Positions 1 to 9,933 are shown, counted from the stretch's first letter. The stretch: DNA of 64,000 nt from Pseudomonas mendocina (GCF_900636545.1 NZ_LR134290.1:3348001-3412000), one strand, 5' to 3'. The notes: generated by a model not told the origin, from the letters alone. Program-made: numbers and translations.

Positions 1-1
1 C

Positions 2-916
2 CTGTACGACCGCATTCACGAGGTACGCATGCGCTTCGAGGTGCTCAAGCGCGATGCCTGGATCGCCTACTGGCGTGGCCGCACCGAAGGCGCAGACGAA
101 ACCGCACTGGCTGCCCTGCGCGATCAGTTGCTGAGTGATCTGGACGACGAATTCGCCTTCATCGCGCGCATCAACCTGGGCGGCGAGGCCATGGCCGACG
201 CAGATCAGTCGCGACTCGAGCAGATCGCCGAACGGCGCTGGTTGCGAACGCTGGATAACCGCCTGGGAGTGTCCTGGGAGGAAGCCAAACGCCTGGAGCG
301 CTCGGTGCCCGACAGCCTACCGGTGGAAGAGGCGCTGCTGGCTGATCGTCTCGATCACCTGATCGAGCGACCGGCACAAGAGTTGATTGCACCGGACAAC
401 CGCTGGGGCTTCAAACTGGAGGTGCCGCCACACAAGTTCAATCGTGGCGAGCTGCATAACCTGAGCATCGCCCGCGGCACGCTGACGGCCGAGGAGCGCT
501 ACATCATCAACCACCACATCGTGCAGACCATACTGATGCTCGACCGCCTGCCCTTCCCCAAGCATCTGCAGAGCGTCGCCGAGATCGCTGGCGGGCATCA
601 CGAGAAAATGGATGGCACCGGTTATCCCAAACGCCTGACACGCGAGCAAATGAGCCTGCCCGCAAGGATGATGGCCATCGCCGACATCTTCGAAGCACTG
701 ACGGCAGTGGATCGTCCCTACAAGAAAGGCAAGACGCTGTCGGAGGCACTGAACATCATGATCGGCATGTGCAAAGGCGCGCACATTGATCCGCAGTTGT
801 TCGCTCTGTTCATCCGCAGCGGCATCTATCGACGTTACGCCGAACGCTTCATGCGTCCCGAGCAAATCGATGAAGTAAACGAACAGATGGTGTTGGAAAA
901 GGCGGGAGTGCTGTAG
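2..916 (+). CDS. HD-GYP-like domain protein, C-terminal part (5' end outside window)
   Basis: The frame is open from the first bases of the window (L-Y-D-R-I-H-E-V-R before the first Met at 29), so the gene starts upstream and only about 304 C-terminal residues are visible. The last 150 residues show the GYP half of an HD-GYP phosphodiesterase domain: LTAEE, INHH, HHEKMDGTGYP, ARMMAIADIFEALTAVDRPYKK and a DPQLF-like ending. HD-GYP proteins hydrolyse cyclic di-GMP. The HD dyad expected about 20 residues before LTAEE (HDIGK in active family members) is not recognisable; that region reads PPHKFNRGELHN. The protein may therefore be degenerate. The N-terminal sensor part cannot be seen. Domain call is firm, catalytic activity uncertain. 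Confidence 0.8.
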   Translation: MYDRIHEVRMRFEVLKRDAWIAYWRGRTEGADETALAALRDQLLSDLDDEFAFIARINLGGEAMADADQSRLEQIAERRWLRTLDNRLGVSWEEAKRLERSVPDSLPVEEALLADRLDHLIERPAQELIAPDNRWGFKLEVPPHKFNRGELHNLSIARGTLTAEERYIINHHIVQTILMLDRLPFPKHLQSVAEIAGGHHEKMDGTGYPKRLTREQMSLPARMMAIADIFEALTAVDRPYKKGKTLSEALNIMIGMCKGAHIDPQLFALFIRSGIYRRYAERFMRPEQIDEVNEQMVLEKAGVL

Positions 917-978
917 GAGCGAGCCCTGCTCGCGAAACGTTGATCAACGCTTCGACTCGAGAGCAGAGCCCGCTTCTT
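913..978. repeat. Degenerate REP-like inverted repeat
   Basis: A GTAGGAGCGAGCCCTGCTCGCGA arm (913–935, split here as GTAGGAGCGAGCC + CTGCTCGCGA) is followed at 957–978 by an imperfect inverted copy (TCGAGAGCAGAG + CCCGCTTCTT). The left arm overlaps the stop codon of the preceding gene. The sequence family resembles the GTAGGAGC-type REP elements of pseudomonads, which are typically scattered between genes. Confidence 0.6.
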
Positions 979-1053
979 CAGTCGGGTATCAGGCCATGGC
1001 CTGGATCAGCCAAAAGCTGAGGCGGCGCCTGGGAACCCGGCGCCCGACATCAA

Positions 1054-1395
1054 TCAAGCCTGGTTGATCGGGTTTTCCGGATACCAGACGTCCAGCAATG
1101 GGCTGATCTCGTAGTTCTGCAGCTCGTCACGACCTTTCAGCCAGACCTCGACAGCAGCGCGTTGCTCCTCATTGACCGAGCCGCGCTTGGCCAGGCAGAC
1201 CAGACCGTAGTCTTCGCCGCCTACATAATCCAGGCCATTGCCAGCGATGGCCTGATCGAGGAACTGATCGACGAAGTCGTCAAGGGTCTGGTCGCTCAGG
1301 TCGGCCTTGAAGTTCAGGGTCAGCTCGAAGCCCAGCTCCTGGAATTCATCGACACAGAGCTTCTTGCGCAGACGGCGGGAACGGTTGGTCGCCAT
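1054..1395 (-). CDS. yggL: YggL family (DUF469) protein
   Basis: A 113-residue protein beginning MATNRSRRLRKKLCVDEF, the typical start of the YggL/DUF469 family (about 110 residues). YggL has been linked to ribosomes in E. coli, but its precise role is not settled. The ATG at 1395 was chosen over upstream in-frame codons because the family begins MATNRSRRLRKK-like and a GAGG ribosome-binding site lies just before it. The body is acidic (FKADLSDQTLDDFVDQFLDQ) and ends in DVWYPENP. It is divergent from dacB, with about 250 bases between the two starts that should hold both promoters. Confidence 0.85.
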   Translation of the reverse strand: MATNRSRRLRKKLCVDEFQELGFELTLNFKADLSDQTLDDFVDQFLDQAIAGNGLDYVGGEDYGLVCLAKRGSVNEEQRAAVEVWLKGRDELQNYEISPLLDVWYPENPINQA

Positions 1396-1642
1396 GAAAC
1401 AATCCTCAAAGGTGATAACGCGCGGCACTCTAGCAGTTTCGCCGGGCAAGCGCCCGTTTTGTGTCGTCTGAGGCGTCCGTGCAAATGTTGAACGCCAGCT
1501 GTTTGCCCCGTCGTTTTTTAGCCGGACAGGGCCGACTGCGGATGGACTCTTGCGGCATAATGCCGGCAACTTTTCCCCGAGCCAGACTGTCGGTTGTCTG
1601 TCTCCCTTGTTACTCCCGCCTGACTGCGGAAGGTTCCTGTCG

Positions 1643-3079
1643 ATGATTCAGCGGTTTCGCCAACTGGCGCTGAGCGCCGTGCTCCTGCCCCTCGCTCTCT
1701 CCTGCCATGCTGCCAGCGCTGCACTACCTGCCAAGGTGGAACAGGCGCTCAAGGCCAACAAGATTTCCAGCAATTCGCTGTCGGTGATGACCGTGCCACT
1801 GGGCGGACAGACCGGCGGCCTGCAATTCAACGCCGATGTCTCGGTCAACCCGGCGTCGACCATGAAGCTGGTGACCACGTATGCGGCGCTCGAACTGCTG
1901 GGCCCGAACCATCAGTGGAAGACAGAGTTCTATGCTGACGGCCCGCTGAAGGACGGTGTGCTGCACGGCAACCTCTACCTCAAGGGTGGCGGTGACCCGA
2001 AACTGAACATGGAAAAACTCTGGCTGCTGCTACGCGACCTGCGTATCAATGGCGTTCGGCAGGTCCAGGGTGACCTGGTGCTTGATCGCAGCTTCTTCGT
2101 CGCCCCGCAGTTACCGGCATTCAATGACGATGGCGGCGACGCCAACAAGCCGTTCCTGGTCAAACCCGACTCGCTGCTGGTCAACCTCAAGGCGCAACGT
2201 TTCATCACCCGTGCCGAAGACGGCAAGGTGAGCATCGCCATGGACCCGCCCATCGCCTCGATCCGTATCGACAACCAGGTCCGCCTGCTCAAGGCCGCCA
2301 AGTGCCCATCCTGGCCCGACATTCGCTACAACGCGGTGGATCAGTTCGACGGCACCACGCTGATCGTCAGTGGCCAGCTGGCCGAAGGCTGCAGCGCGCA
2401 GACCTACCTGTCGTTGCTCGATCACCCAAGCTACGCAGCAGGCGCTGTACGCGGCATCTGGCAGGAACTGGGCGGCAAGATCCTCGGCAAGGACCGCCAG
2501 GGCGCCGTTCCGGAAGACGCGCGCATGCTGGTACGCGCCTTCTCGCCCGATGTGGTGGAGATCGTCCGCGACATCAACAAGTACAGTAACAACACCATGG
2601 CACGGCAGTTGTTCCTCAGCATCGGCGCGCAATTTCGTACCGAAGCCGACCAGGACGACTCCATGGCCGCGCAACGAGTGATCCGCAGTTGGCTGGCACG
2701 CAAGGGCATCACTGCCCCGCATCTGGTGATGGAAAATGGCTCTGGCCTGTCGCGCGCCGAGCGCATCAGTGTTCGGGAAATGGCCCTGATTCTCCAGGCT
2801 GCCTGGCGCAGCCCGTACGCTGCCGAGTTCCGCAGCTCGATGCCACTGGTAGCAATGGACGGCACCATGCGCCGGCGCCTGCAACGCACCCCGCTGGTGG
2901 GCGAAGCGCACATCAAGACCGGTACGCTGAACAACGTACGCGCCATCGCCGGCTACAGTCGCGACAGCAATGGCCAGGACTGGGCCGTGGTCGCCATCCT
3001 CAACGACCCCAAACCCTGGGGAGCCACCTCGATTCTCGATCAGGTGCTGCTGGAAACCTACAAACAGCCCAAGCGCTGA
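1643..3079 (+). CDS. dacB: D-alanyl-D-alanine carboxypeptidase/endopeptidase (PBP4)
   Basis: 478 residues, periplasmic. A signal peptide (basic MIQRFRQ, hydrophobic core, cleavage near ASA|ALPA at about 26) is followed by a class C penicillin-binding domain. The three active-site motifs are visible: STMK (S72–K75), SNN (about 315) and KTG (about 425, in HIKTGTLNN). PBP4 cleaves peptidoglycan cross-links and terminal D-Ala during remodelling and recycling, and in P. aeruginosa its loss induces AmpC. The ATG at 1643 has a GGAAGG-like site upstream and gives a normal signal peptide; an upstream in-frame ATG at 1550 would add a long non-signal extension. Convergent with rlmL across a palindromic repeat. 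Confidence 0.93.
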   Translation: MIQRFRQLALSAVLLPLALSCHAASAALPAKVEQALKANKISSNSLSVMTVPLGGQTGGLQFNADVSVNPASTMKLVTTYAALELLGPNHQWKTEFYADGPLKDGVLHGNLYLKGGGDPKLNMEKLWLLLRDLRINGVRQVQGDLVLDRSFFVAPQLPAFNDDGGDANKPFLVKPDSLLVNLKAQRFITRAEDGKVSIAMDPPIASIRIDNQVRLLKAAKCPSWPDIRYNAVDQFDGTTLIVSGQLAEGCSAQTYLSLLDHPSYAAGAVRGIWQELGGKILGKDRQGAVPEDARMLVRAFSPDVVEIVRDINKYSNNTMARQLFLSIGAQFRTEADQDDSMAAQRVIRSWLARKGITAPHLVMENGSGLSRAERISVREMALILQAAWRSPYAAEFRSSMPLVAMDGTMRRRLQRTPLVGEAHIKTGTLNNVRAIAGYSRDSNGQDWAVVAILNDPKPWGATSILDQVLLETYKQPKR

Positions 3080-3087
3080 CGATTTTT

Positions 3088-3146
3088 GTAGCCCGGATGC
3101 AATTCGGGGCCTGGTTCGCAGAGCCGCCGGATTGCATCCGGACTAC
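3088..3146. repeat. Palindromic intergenic repeat between dacB and rlmL
   Basis: GTAGCCCGGATGCAATTCGG (3088–3107) and CCGGATTGCATCCGGACTAC (3127–3146) are near-perfect inverted arms (18 of 20 positions) around a 19-base loop. The GTAGCCCGGATGCAAT core is a common dispersed palindrome in this Pseudomonas group. It fills the space between two convergent genes and may act as a bidirectional transcription stop, but there is no clear U tract. Confidence 0.75.
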
Positions 3147-3150
3147 GCAG

Positions 3151-5331
3151 TCAGCGCGCAGTGAAACGCCAGGCGCGGTGGATCTTCGGGTTGCGGGCGA
3201 AGTCCGGATCCAGAGTCTGCGCGCTGATCTCCTCGACCTGATAACGCGCCACCAGACTCTCGTCGAGCTGGAACTTGCGGAAGTTGTTGGAGAAGTACAG
3301 CACGCCGCCACGGGCCAGACGCGCCATGGCCAGGTCGAGCAACTCGACGTGATCGCGCTGCACATCGAACACGCCTTCCATGCGCTTGGAATTGGAGAAG
3401 GTCGGCGGGTCGATGAAGATCAGGTCGTACTCCCCGCGATCCTCCCCCAGCCAGGCCATTACATCGCCCTGCTCAAGGCGATGCTTGTCGGAAAAACCGT
3501 TGAGCGACAGATTGCGCCGCGCCCAATCCAGGTAGGTCTTGGACAGATCGACGCTGGTGGTGCTGCGCGCCCCTCCCTTGGCCGCATGCACGGTGGCTGT
3601 GGCGGTGTAACAGAACAGGTTGAGGAACCGCTTGCCAGCCGCCTCACGCTGCAGGCGTAGACGCAACGGGCGGTGATCGAGAAACAGCCCGGTATCCAGA
3701 TAATCGGTGAGGTTGACCAGCAGCTTGACCCCGCCTTCGTTCACCTCCATGAACTCGCCCTGCGCCGCCTGACGCTGATACTGCTTGGTACCGGTCTGAC
3801 GCTCGCGGCGTTTGATCACCACACGACTCTGGGCCACGCCCAGCGCCTGCGGGATCGCCGCCAGGGCATCGAGCAAGCGTGCCTGCGCCTTGTCCGGGTC
3901 GACCGAACGCGGCGCGGCATATTCCTGAACATGAACGTAGTCGCGGTACAGATCGACTGCCACGGCATACTCGGGCATGTCGGCATCGTACAGCCGGTAG
4001 CACTCGACACCTTCGCGGCGCGCCCACTTGCCCAGTTGCTTGAGATTCTTCTGCAGGCGGTTGGCGAACATCTGGCCGCCTTCGGACAAACGCGCCTGCT
4101 GTGGTGCTTCACTCACCGGTTGTTGATCGTCCTCGCGCGCACGCCGCTCGCCAGTAACGAACTGCTCGGTCTGCACCTTGATCAGCAGCAGCTTGCACGC
4201 CAGCGCACCGTTCCAGAACGAATACTGCTTGTGGCTGCGCAGGCCCATGCGCTTGCCCAACTCCGGCGCGCCGGTGAACACCGCCGCCTCCCAGCCCAGG
4301 CAGGCCTGACGCAAGCGATCACCCAGATTCTGGTAGAGGTACAGCAGGCTGGCCTCATCGCCCAGACGCTCGCCATAGGGCGGGTTGCTGATCACCAGGC
4401 CCTTCTGGTTCTGGTCCGGACGCGGCTCGAAACTGCCCAGCTCACCCTGATAGATCTTCACCCAGTCGGACAAGCCGGCGCGCTCGACGTTATTGCGCCC
4501 AGGCTGAATCAAACGCGGGTCAGCTTCATAACCACGAATCCACAGCGGCGGCTTGGCCAGCCCCGCCGCAGCGCGCTGTTCGGCCTCGGCATGCAGCTTC
4601 TTCCAGATTGCCGGCACATGGCCGAGCCAACTGGAGAAGCCCCAGCGTTCGCGCTTGAGATTGGGCGCGATGTCGGCGGCCATCAATGCTGCCTCGATCA
4701 GGAAGGTGCCGACGCCGCACATTGGGTCGGCCAATGCGCCGCCCTCGGCAGCGATGCGCGGCCAGCCCGCGCGAATCAGCACCGCGGCAGCCAGGTTTTC
4801 CTTCAGCGGCGCGGCCCCCTGCTGCAGGCGGTAGCCGCGTTGGTGCAGGCTGTGTCCGGACAGGTCCAGAGAGAGCACGGCCTCGCCGCGATCCAGGCGC
4901 AGGTGCACGCGCAAGTCAGGGTTGAGCTTGTCGATGCTGGGGCGCTCGCCACCGGCCGTACGCAGCCGGTCGACGATCGCATCCTTGACCTTGAGCGCAC
5001 CGAAATGCGTGTTGTCGATACCCGAACCATTACCGCTGAATTCCACCGCCAGGCTGCCAGCCGGTTCCAGATGGTCACGCCAGTCCACCGCCTTGACGCC
5101 TTCATACAGCTCGTCGGCGTTGTTCATGGCGAAGCGCGACAGCACCAGCAACACGCGGTTGGCCAGTCGCGACCAGAGACAGAGTCGGTAGGCCACTTCA
5201 ATCTCGGCATGCCCACGAACGGCGGCGGTCTGCTCGCGCGCCTCCTCCAGGCCCAGCGCCTTGGCTTCTTCCAGCAACAGGCCTTCGAGCCCTTTGGGAC
5301 AGGTCAGCACGATTTCGTAACGGTCAGACAT
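3151..5331 (-). CDS. rlmL: Bifunctional 23S rRNA (m2G2445/m7G2069) methyltransferase RlmKL
   Basis: 726 residues. The N-terminal half has a THUMP RNA-binding region (about 45–155) followed by an RlmL-type methyltransferase with the base-methylation motif NPPYGERLG (about 312). The C-terminal half is an RlmK-type SAM methyltransferase with FCYTATATVHAAKGGA (motif I region) and FIDPPTFSNSKRM (about 643). The fused enzyme makes m2G2445 and m7G2069 in helix 74 of 23S rRNA. The ATG at 5331 (MSDRYEIVLTCPKGLE) was chosen because family members start this way; a Met 15 codons upstream is outside the conserved region. Full length, no disruption. Confidence 0.95.
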   Translation of the reverse strand: MSDRYEIVLTCPKGLEGLLLEEAKALGLEEAREQTAAVRGHAEIEVAYRLCLWSRLANRVLLVLSRFAMNNADELYEGVKAVDWRDHLEPAGSLAVEFSGNGSGIDNTHFGALKVKDAIVDRLRTAGGERPSIDKLNPDLRVHLRLDRGEAVLSLDLSGHSLHQRGYRLQQGAAPLKENLAAAVLIRAGWPRIAAEGGALADPMCGVGTFLIEAALMAADIAPNLKRERWGFSSWLGHVPAIWKKLHAEAEQRAAAGLAKPPLWIRGYEADPRLIQPGRNNVERAGLSDWVKIYQGELGSFEPRPDQNQKGLVISNPPYGERLGDEASLLYLYQNLGDRLRQACLGWEAAVFTGAPELGKRMGLRSHKQYSFWNGALACKLLLIKVQTEQFVTGERRAREDDQQPVSEAPQQARLSEGGQMFANRLQKNLKQLGKWARREGVECYRLYDADMPEYAVAVDLYRDYVHVQEYAAPRSVDPDKAQARLLDALAAIPQALGVAQSRVVIKRRERQTGTKQYQRQAAQGEFMEVNEGGVKLLVNLTDYLDTGLFLDHRPLRLRLQREAAGKRFLNLFCYTATATVHAAKGGARSTTSVDLSKTYLDWARRNLSLNGFSDKHRLEQGDVMAWLGEDRGEYDLIFIDPPTFSNSKRMEGVFDVQRDHVELLDLAMARLARGGVLYFSNNFRKFQLDESLVARYQVEEISAQTLDPDFARNPKIHRAWRFTAR

Positions 5332-5642
5332 GGATGTTCCGCTGCCTATGGCAATAAGGGAGGTGCGTCGGTGCACCTCGACTCAAAATAAGTGACAAAA
5401 AGTCACAGAGCGACCCTTCGTCGGAATAAGCAAGCACTCTCATTTGCACTAGCAAATTGCGAGCATTGGCGCGCACAGCCAGCTATGGCGGCGCTTGGCT
5501 GAAAGAGGCTGGACATATTCCCAGCCTCCTTATGGCCTCACCCGCATTTAGGTTACGCCCTTATGACAAATCGATCATTCACAGTCCCCGGTGCATTCGT
5601 TAGAACACTACCTAAGGCTTTCGCTGCAACGGCGAAGGCACA

Positions 5643-5711
5643 GAAAGTTCGCCACGCCGGCAGCGGACTTTCGTAGGCAGAACGATTTCTGCCTGGCCTT
5701 GCTACAAGGCC
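5643..5711 (+). promoter_or_regulatory. Structured 5' leader of rmf (three consecutive stem-loops)
   Basis: The 417-base gap 5332–5748 has no convincing gene. Just before rmf it holds three tandem hairpins: 5643–5672 (GAAAGTTCGC pairing with GCGGACTTTC, 10 bp with one G·U), 5676–5693 (GGCAGAA pairing with TTCTGCC around CGAT) and 5695–5711 (GGCCTTG pairing with CAAGGCC around CTA). The start codon follows 38 bases later. Such a stack suggests a long rmf mRNA leader that could affect stability or translation. This is seen directly as sequence; function is inference. The remaining bases (5332–5640) presumably contain the rlmL and rmf promoters, but I cannot assign them. Confidence 0.55.
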
Positions 5712-5748
5712 AACGGGACATAACAGTCAACAGTGAGGGCAACACCCT

Positions 5749-5964
5749 ATGAGAAGACTTAAGCGTGATCCGTTAGAAAGAGCTTTTTTGCGCGGCTATC
5801 AATACGGCATCAATGGTAAATCCCGCGAACTCTGCCCCTTTACCCTACCTTCGGTTCGTCAGGCCTGGCTCAATGGCTGGCGTGAGGGCCGTGGCGACAA
5901 CTGGGATGGGCTGACCGGCACAGCCGGTATTCATCGACTCAACGAACTTCACGCTGTCGGCTAA
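5749..5964 (+). CDS. rmf: Ribosome modulation factor
   Basis: 71 residues, MRRLKRDPLERAFLRGYQYG at the start, followed by the family signature around LCPF, RQAWLNGWREGR and a short tail. RMF binds 70S ribosomes in stationary phase and helps form inactive 100S dimers together with HPF-type proteins. Size and pattern match Pseudomonas RMF, slightly longer than the E. coli protein (55). A GAGGG site lies upstream. It is preceded by a structured leader and followed by a hairpin terminator, so it is probably transcribed alone. An HPF-like gene is found elsewhere in the window (23468–23791). Confidence 0.95.
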   Translation: MRRLKRDPLERAFLRGYQYGINGKSRELCPFTLPSVRQAWLNGWREGRGDNWDGLTGTAGIHRLNELHAVG

Positions 5965-6024
5965 TACAGGATCACTCCCGACTTCACCATGCCGACCCCC
6001 TCCGGGCGGCGGGCGCAAGCCCAA

Positions 6025-6050
6025 GGGCTCCTTCGGGAGCCCTATTTATT
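6025..6050 (+). terminator. Terminator after rmf
   Basis: GGGCTCC (6025–6031), loop TTCG, GGAGCCC (6036–6042), then TATTTATT. A 7-bp GC stem with a stable tetraloop followed by a T-rich run fits a rho-independent terminator for rmf. It abuts the stop codon of the convergent pyrD gene. Confidence 0.75.
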
Positions 6051-7068
6051 TGCGCAACGCGGCAATAGCATCCACCGCTTCGCGAATCAGCGCCGGCCCC
6101 TTGTAGATGAACCCCGAATAGATCTGTACCAGGCTCGCCCCAGCAGCGATCTTCTCCGCAGCGTGCTTGCCCTCGGTGATACCGCCGACCGCAATGATCG
6201 GCAGGCGGCCGGACAACTCAGCAGCCAGTACCTTGACGATGTGCGTGCTCTTGTCACGCACCGGTGCGCCCGACAAGCCACCCGCCTCGTCACCATGAGC
6301 CAGCCCCTCCACACCTTCACGGCTGAGGGTTGTGTTGGTGGCGATCACCGCATCCATATCCGCGCCCAATAGCGCAGAAGCGACCAACGCGGTCTCCTCA
6401 TCGCTCATGTCCGGGGCAATCTTGATCGCCAGCGGCACGCGCTTGCCATGCTCCTGGGTCAGGTCTTCCTGACGTCGACGCAGCGCCTCGAGCAGCTCCT
6501 TAAGGGAATCGCCGAACTGCAAGCTGCGCAGCCCTGGAGTGTTGGGCGAACTGACGTTAACGGTGACGTAGCTGGCATGGGCGTAAACCTTGTCCAGGCA
6601 GGTCAGGTAGTCATCCACCGCACGTTCGACCGGTGTATCGAAGTTCTTGCCGATGTTGATGCCCAGCACCCCCTTGAACTTCGCAGCCCTGACCCGCGCC
6701 AGCAGATGATCGACGCCATGGTTGTTGAACCCCATGCGGTTGATCACCGCCTCGGCCTCCGGCAGACGGAACAGCCGCGGTTTGGGGTTACCCGGCTGCG
6801 GACGCGGAGTCACGGTGCCGATCTCGACGAAACCGAAACCGAACTGAGCGAAGCCATCGATGGCATCACCGTTCTTGTCCAGCCCCGCGGCCAGGCCGAC
6901 CGGATTGGCGAACTGCAAGCCCATCACGTTTACCGGCAGGCTGGTCGGTGCCTTGGTCAACAGACCATTGAGACCCAGCCGGCCACCTGCACCGATCAGA
7001 TCGATGGACAGCTCGTGAGAGGTTTCCGGGGAAAGTTTGAACAGCAGCTCGCGGGCCAGGGAGTACAT
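6046..7068 (-). CDS. pyrD: Dihydroorotate dehydrogenase (quinone), class 2
   Basis: 340 residues, normal for class 2 PyrD. Enzyme of pyrimidine synthesis: oxidises dihydroorotate to orotate with FMN and passes electrons to the membrane quinone pool. Visible features are an N-terminal amphipathic membrane/quinone segment ([19 protein letters not shown]), the FMN site [19 protein letters not shown], the NRMGFNNHG segment, the catalytic-Ser region [12 protein letters not shown] (Ser is the base of class 2 enzymes), and IAVGGI...[10 protein letters not shown] near the end for phosphate binding. Start ATG at 7068. Transcribed alone, convergent with rmf. Confidence 0.96.
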   Translation of the reverse strand: MYSLARELLFKLSPETSHELSIDLIGAGGRLGLNGLLTKAPTSLPVNVMGLQFANPVGLAAGLDKNGDAIDGFAQFGFGFVEIGTVTPRPQPGNPKPRLFRLPEAEAVINRMGFNNHGVDHLLARVRAAKFKGVLGINIGKNFDTPVERAVDDYLTCLDKVYAHASYVTVNVSSPNTPGLRSLQFGDSLKELLEALRRRQEDLTQEHGKRVPLAIKIAPDMSDEETALVASALLGADMDAVIATNTTLSREGVEGLAHGDEAGGLSGAPVRDKSTHIVKVLAAELSGRLPIIAVGGITEGKHAAEKIAAGASLVQIYSGFIYKGPALIREAVDAIAALRK

Positions 7069-7155
7069 GGGCAGGCTCAGCTCGACAGGTAGAGGGTGGG
7101 CAGACCGGCGATTATAGCCGCGCAGCTGCCCCTGGCGCGAGGCAAGCGCGCCAGA

Positions 7156-7377
7156 TCAGTCCAAAGGGCGTAAGCTCAGTAACTCACCGGTACTGTTGAA
7201 TTCCAGCACGAAGGAACCATAGATACCGGCGTGAGTCAGATAGGGCCGCAGATGATGGGCCGGCAAACTGACGCGGCGCCCATCACGGCTTTGCGCCATA
7301 ATCCGGTTGGCATGACCACGGTAGATGGCCTGCAATCGTTCGGCCGATAACGCAATATCCAGCACCAAGCTGGGCAT
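7156..7377 (-). CDS. DUF2835 family small protein
   Basis: 73 residues starting MPSLVLDIALSAERLQAIY. The central RDGRRVSLPAHHLRPYLTHAGIYGSF fits the DUF2835 family of small gammaproteobacterial proteins, whose function is unknown. No signal peptide or membrane segment. The ATG at 7377 was chosen because the family begins here; an in-frame codon at 7425 would add 16 atypical residues. It sits divergent from the unrecognised gene at 7522. Confidence 0.75.
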   Translation of the reverse strand: MPSLVLDIALSAERLQAIYRGHANRIMAQSRDGRRVSLPAHHLRPYLTHAGIYGSFVLEFNSTGELLSLRPLD

Positions 7378-7521
7378 GGAGGCACCCTCGCAAATGAATG
7401 CGGCTATTTTGCCACAGACCTGCACAGCCGCTGGCGCTCGTGCACCACGCTACGCTTCATGGGCAACAGTCGTGTGCGTCTGCCACACTGCAGTAGACGC
7501 CTCAGGAGCGATCTGCCGGCC

Positions 7522-8412
7522 ATGAGCTTGTCCGAGTCCTCAACTTTCAGCAGTCGCCTGGCAGCTCTTGCTCAACGCATGGGCCTGCTCGGTCGTGGTT
7601 CCAGACAGATATTCGCCAGAGCAAGCGCTCTACGCCTGCCCTTCAAGCCACTACCGGCTGCGACCGAAAACATCTGCTGGCACGCGGGCCCGCAACTGCA
7701 ACTGCTGCTCAACCTGCCACGCGGCGCCCTCTCAGGCCCGGTGCAGGAAGACAAGGCCCAGGCCCATGCGGCACTGACCCAGGTAGTGGAGGCACAAACG
7801 CAACAACTGCAGACCTTCGATCTACGCATGATCGATGGCTTCGCCTGCTCGACTCCCGCAACTGGCTATTCATGCTTTGAAGACTATGCCGCCAGCGAGC
7901 ACTGCAAACAGGTTCGCATCATCAGTTACAAGGATTTCGTCAGGACTATCAGTCTGGCGCTGCCGCGATTTCTCGCAGGCGAACCAATCGAGCTGCGCCA
8001 GGCCAACTGGCGAGGCTCGCGTACATTCTGGTCAGGTGAAATACAAGGAGAGTCCTTCGCCGGAGCGATTGTCTACGCCCGCAGACGCGGACTGGACGTA
8101 CAGCTGCCAGCCAATCTGGTGCGCTATCGCCTGAACGAATCAGGACTGCATGACTTGCAGAGCCGCTATCACGTGCTGGCCATGCCTGAGGCGGCCTGGA
8201 GCGATCCCACTTTCATGGGGCTCTTGCTGGACAATGCAATTCCATACGCGCGGCTGTCGCTACTGAAGAAAGCCGGCACACCGGAGTTCCTGATGCTACC
8301 CAAGGAACATCAGGAGGCCACGGCCCTGGGCGAAGGCCTGCGCCTGGCAGGTGCACCCGACGTACCGGAGCACTTGCGCCAGCTGACCGTACAACCAGAA
8401 AACGCGGAATGA
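7522..8412 (+). CDS. Hypothetical protein, no recognised domain
   Basis: About 296 residues from the ATG at 7522 (MSLSESSTFSSRLAALAQRM); an in-frame ATG at 7459 would add 21 residues. I do not recognise a catalytic motif. The N-terminus has a basic amphipathic stretch. The middle contains QTQQLQTFDLRMIDGFACS, two nearby cysteines (GYSCFEDYAASEHCKQV) and an aromatic patch WRGSRTFWSGEIQGESF; the C-terminus is acidic. There is no signal peptide or membrane helix. Base composition matches the neighbours, so it does not look recently acquired. Its stop lies 4 bases from the convergent recX stop. Confidence 0.7.
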   Translation: MSLSESSTFSSRLAALAQRMGLLGRGSRQIFARASALRLPFKPLPAATENICWHAGPQLQLLLNLPRGALSGPVQEDKAQAHAALTQVVEAQTQQLQTFDLRMIDGFACSTPATGYSCFEDYAASEHCKQVRIISYKDFVRTISLALPRFLAGEPIELRQANWRGSRTFWSGEIQGESFAGAIVYARRRGLDVQLPANLVRYRLNESGLHDLQSRYHVLAMPEAAWSDPTFMGLLLDNAIPYARLSLLKKAGTPEFLMLPKEHQEATALGEGLRLAGAPDVPEHLRQLTVQPENAE

Positions 8413-8416
8413 CGAA

Positions 8417-8878
8417 CTACTCGTCACAACCGCGCAACAAGCGCCCAATCATCTCCAGCGAATAACCACGGTAAGCCAGAAACCGGCCCTGCTGAGCACG
8501 CTCGCGAGCATCACCGGGAAGCTGGCCGGAAAACCTGCGCTGCCAGGTTTCACGCAGTTGCTCGAACCAGTCGATGCCACTCTCACGCAACGCCTGATCG
8601 ATATCAGCGCGCACCAACCCTCGCTGCCCAAGCTCTTCACGAATACGTTGCGGACCATAACCGGCGCGCGCCCGATAGGCGACGAAGCTCTCCAGATAAC
8701 GTGCCTCCGACAGCAGCCCCTCTTCCGACAAGCGCTGCAGAGCGGTCTCGATCATCTCTTCGGAGGCGCCACGCTTGCGCAGCTTACGCGTCAGCTCGAC
8801 ACGCCCATGTTCACGCCGTGCCAGCAGATCCATGGCCGCTCGCCTGACAGCGAGCGGGTTATCCAGTACGACGGTCAT
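8417..8878 (-). CDS. recX: RecX, regulator of RecA
   Basis: 153 residues, all helical, with RecX-type three-helix repeats: [18 protein letters not shown], then the [18 protein letters not shown] segment and [15 protein letters not shown]. RecX binds RecA filaments and blocks extension. It starts 11 bases downstream of the recA stop and is most likely co-transcribed with recA from the SOS promoter. The gene ends in TAG at 8417, facing the stop of the unrecognised gene at 7522–8412. Confidence 0.92.
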   Translation of the reverse strand: MTVVLDNPLAVRRAAMDLLARREHGRVELTRKLRKRGASEEMIETALQRLSEEGLLSEARYLESFVAYRARAGYGPQRIREELGQRGLVRADIDQALRESGIDWFEQLRETWQRRFSGQLPGDARERAQQGRFLAYRGYSLEMIGRLLRGCDE

Positions 8879-8889
8879 GCGAGGCTGGC

Positions 8890-9933
<1,044 letters not shown>

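Noticed and set aside
8410..8426. Small palindrome TGACGA ... TCGTCA across the stops at 8412/8417
   Set aside because: Only a 6-bp stem without a T run; could be chance at two convergent stop codons.
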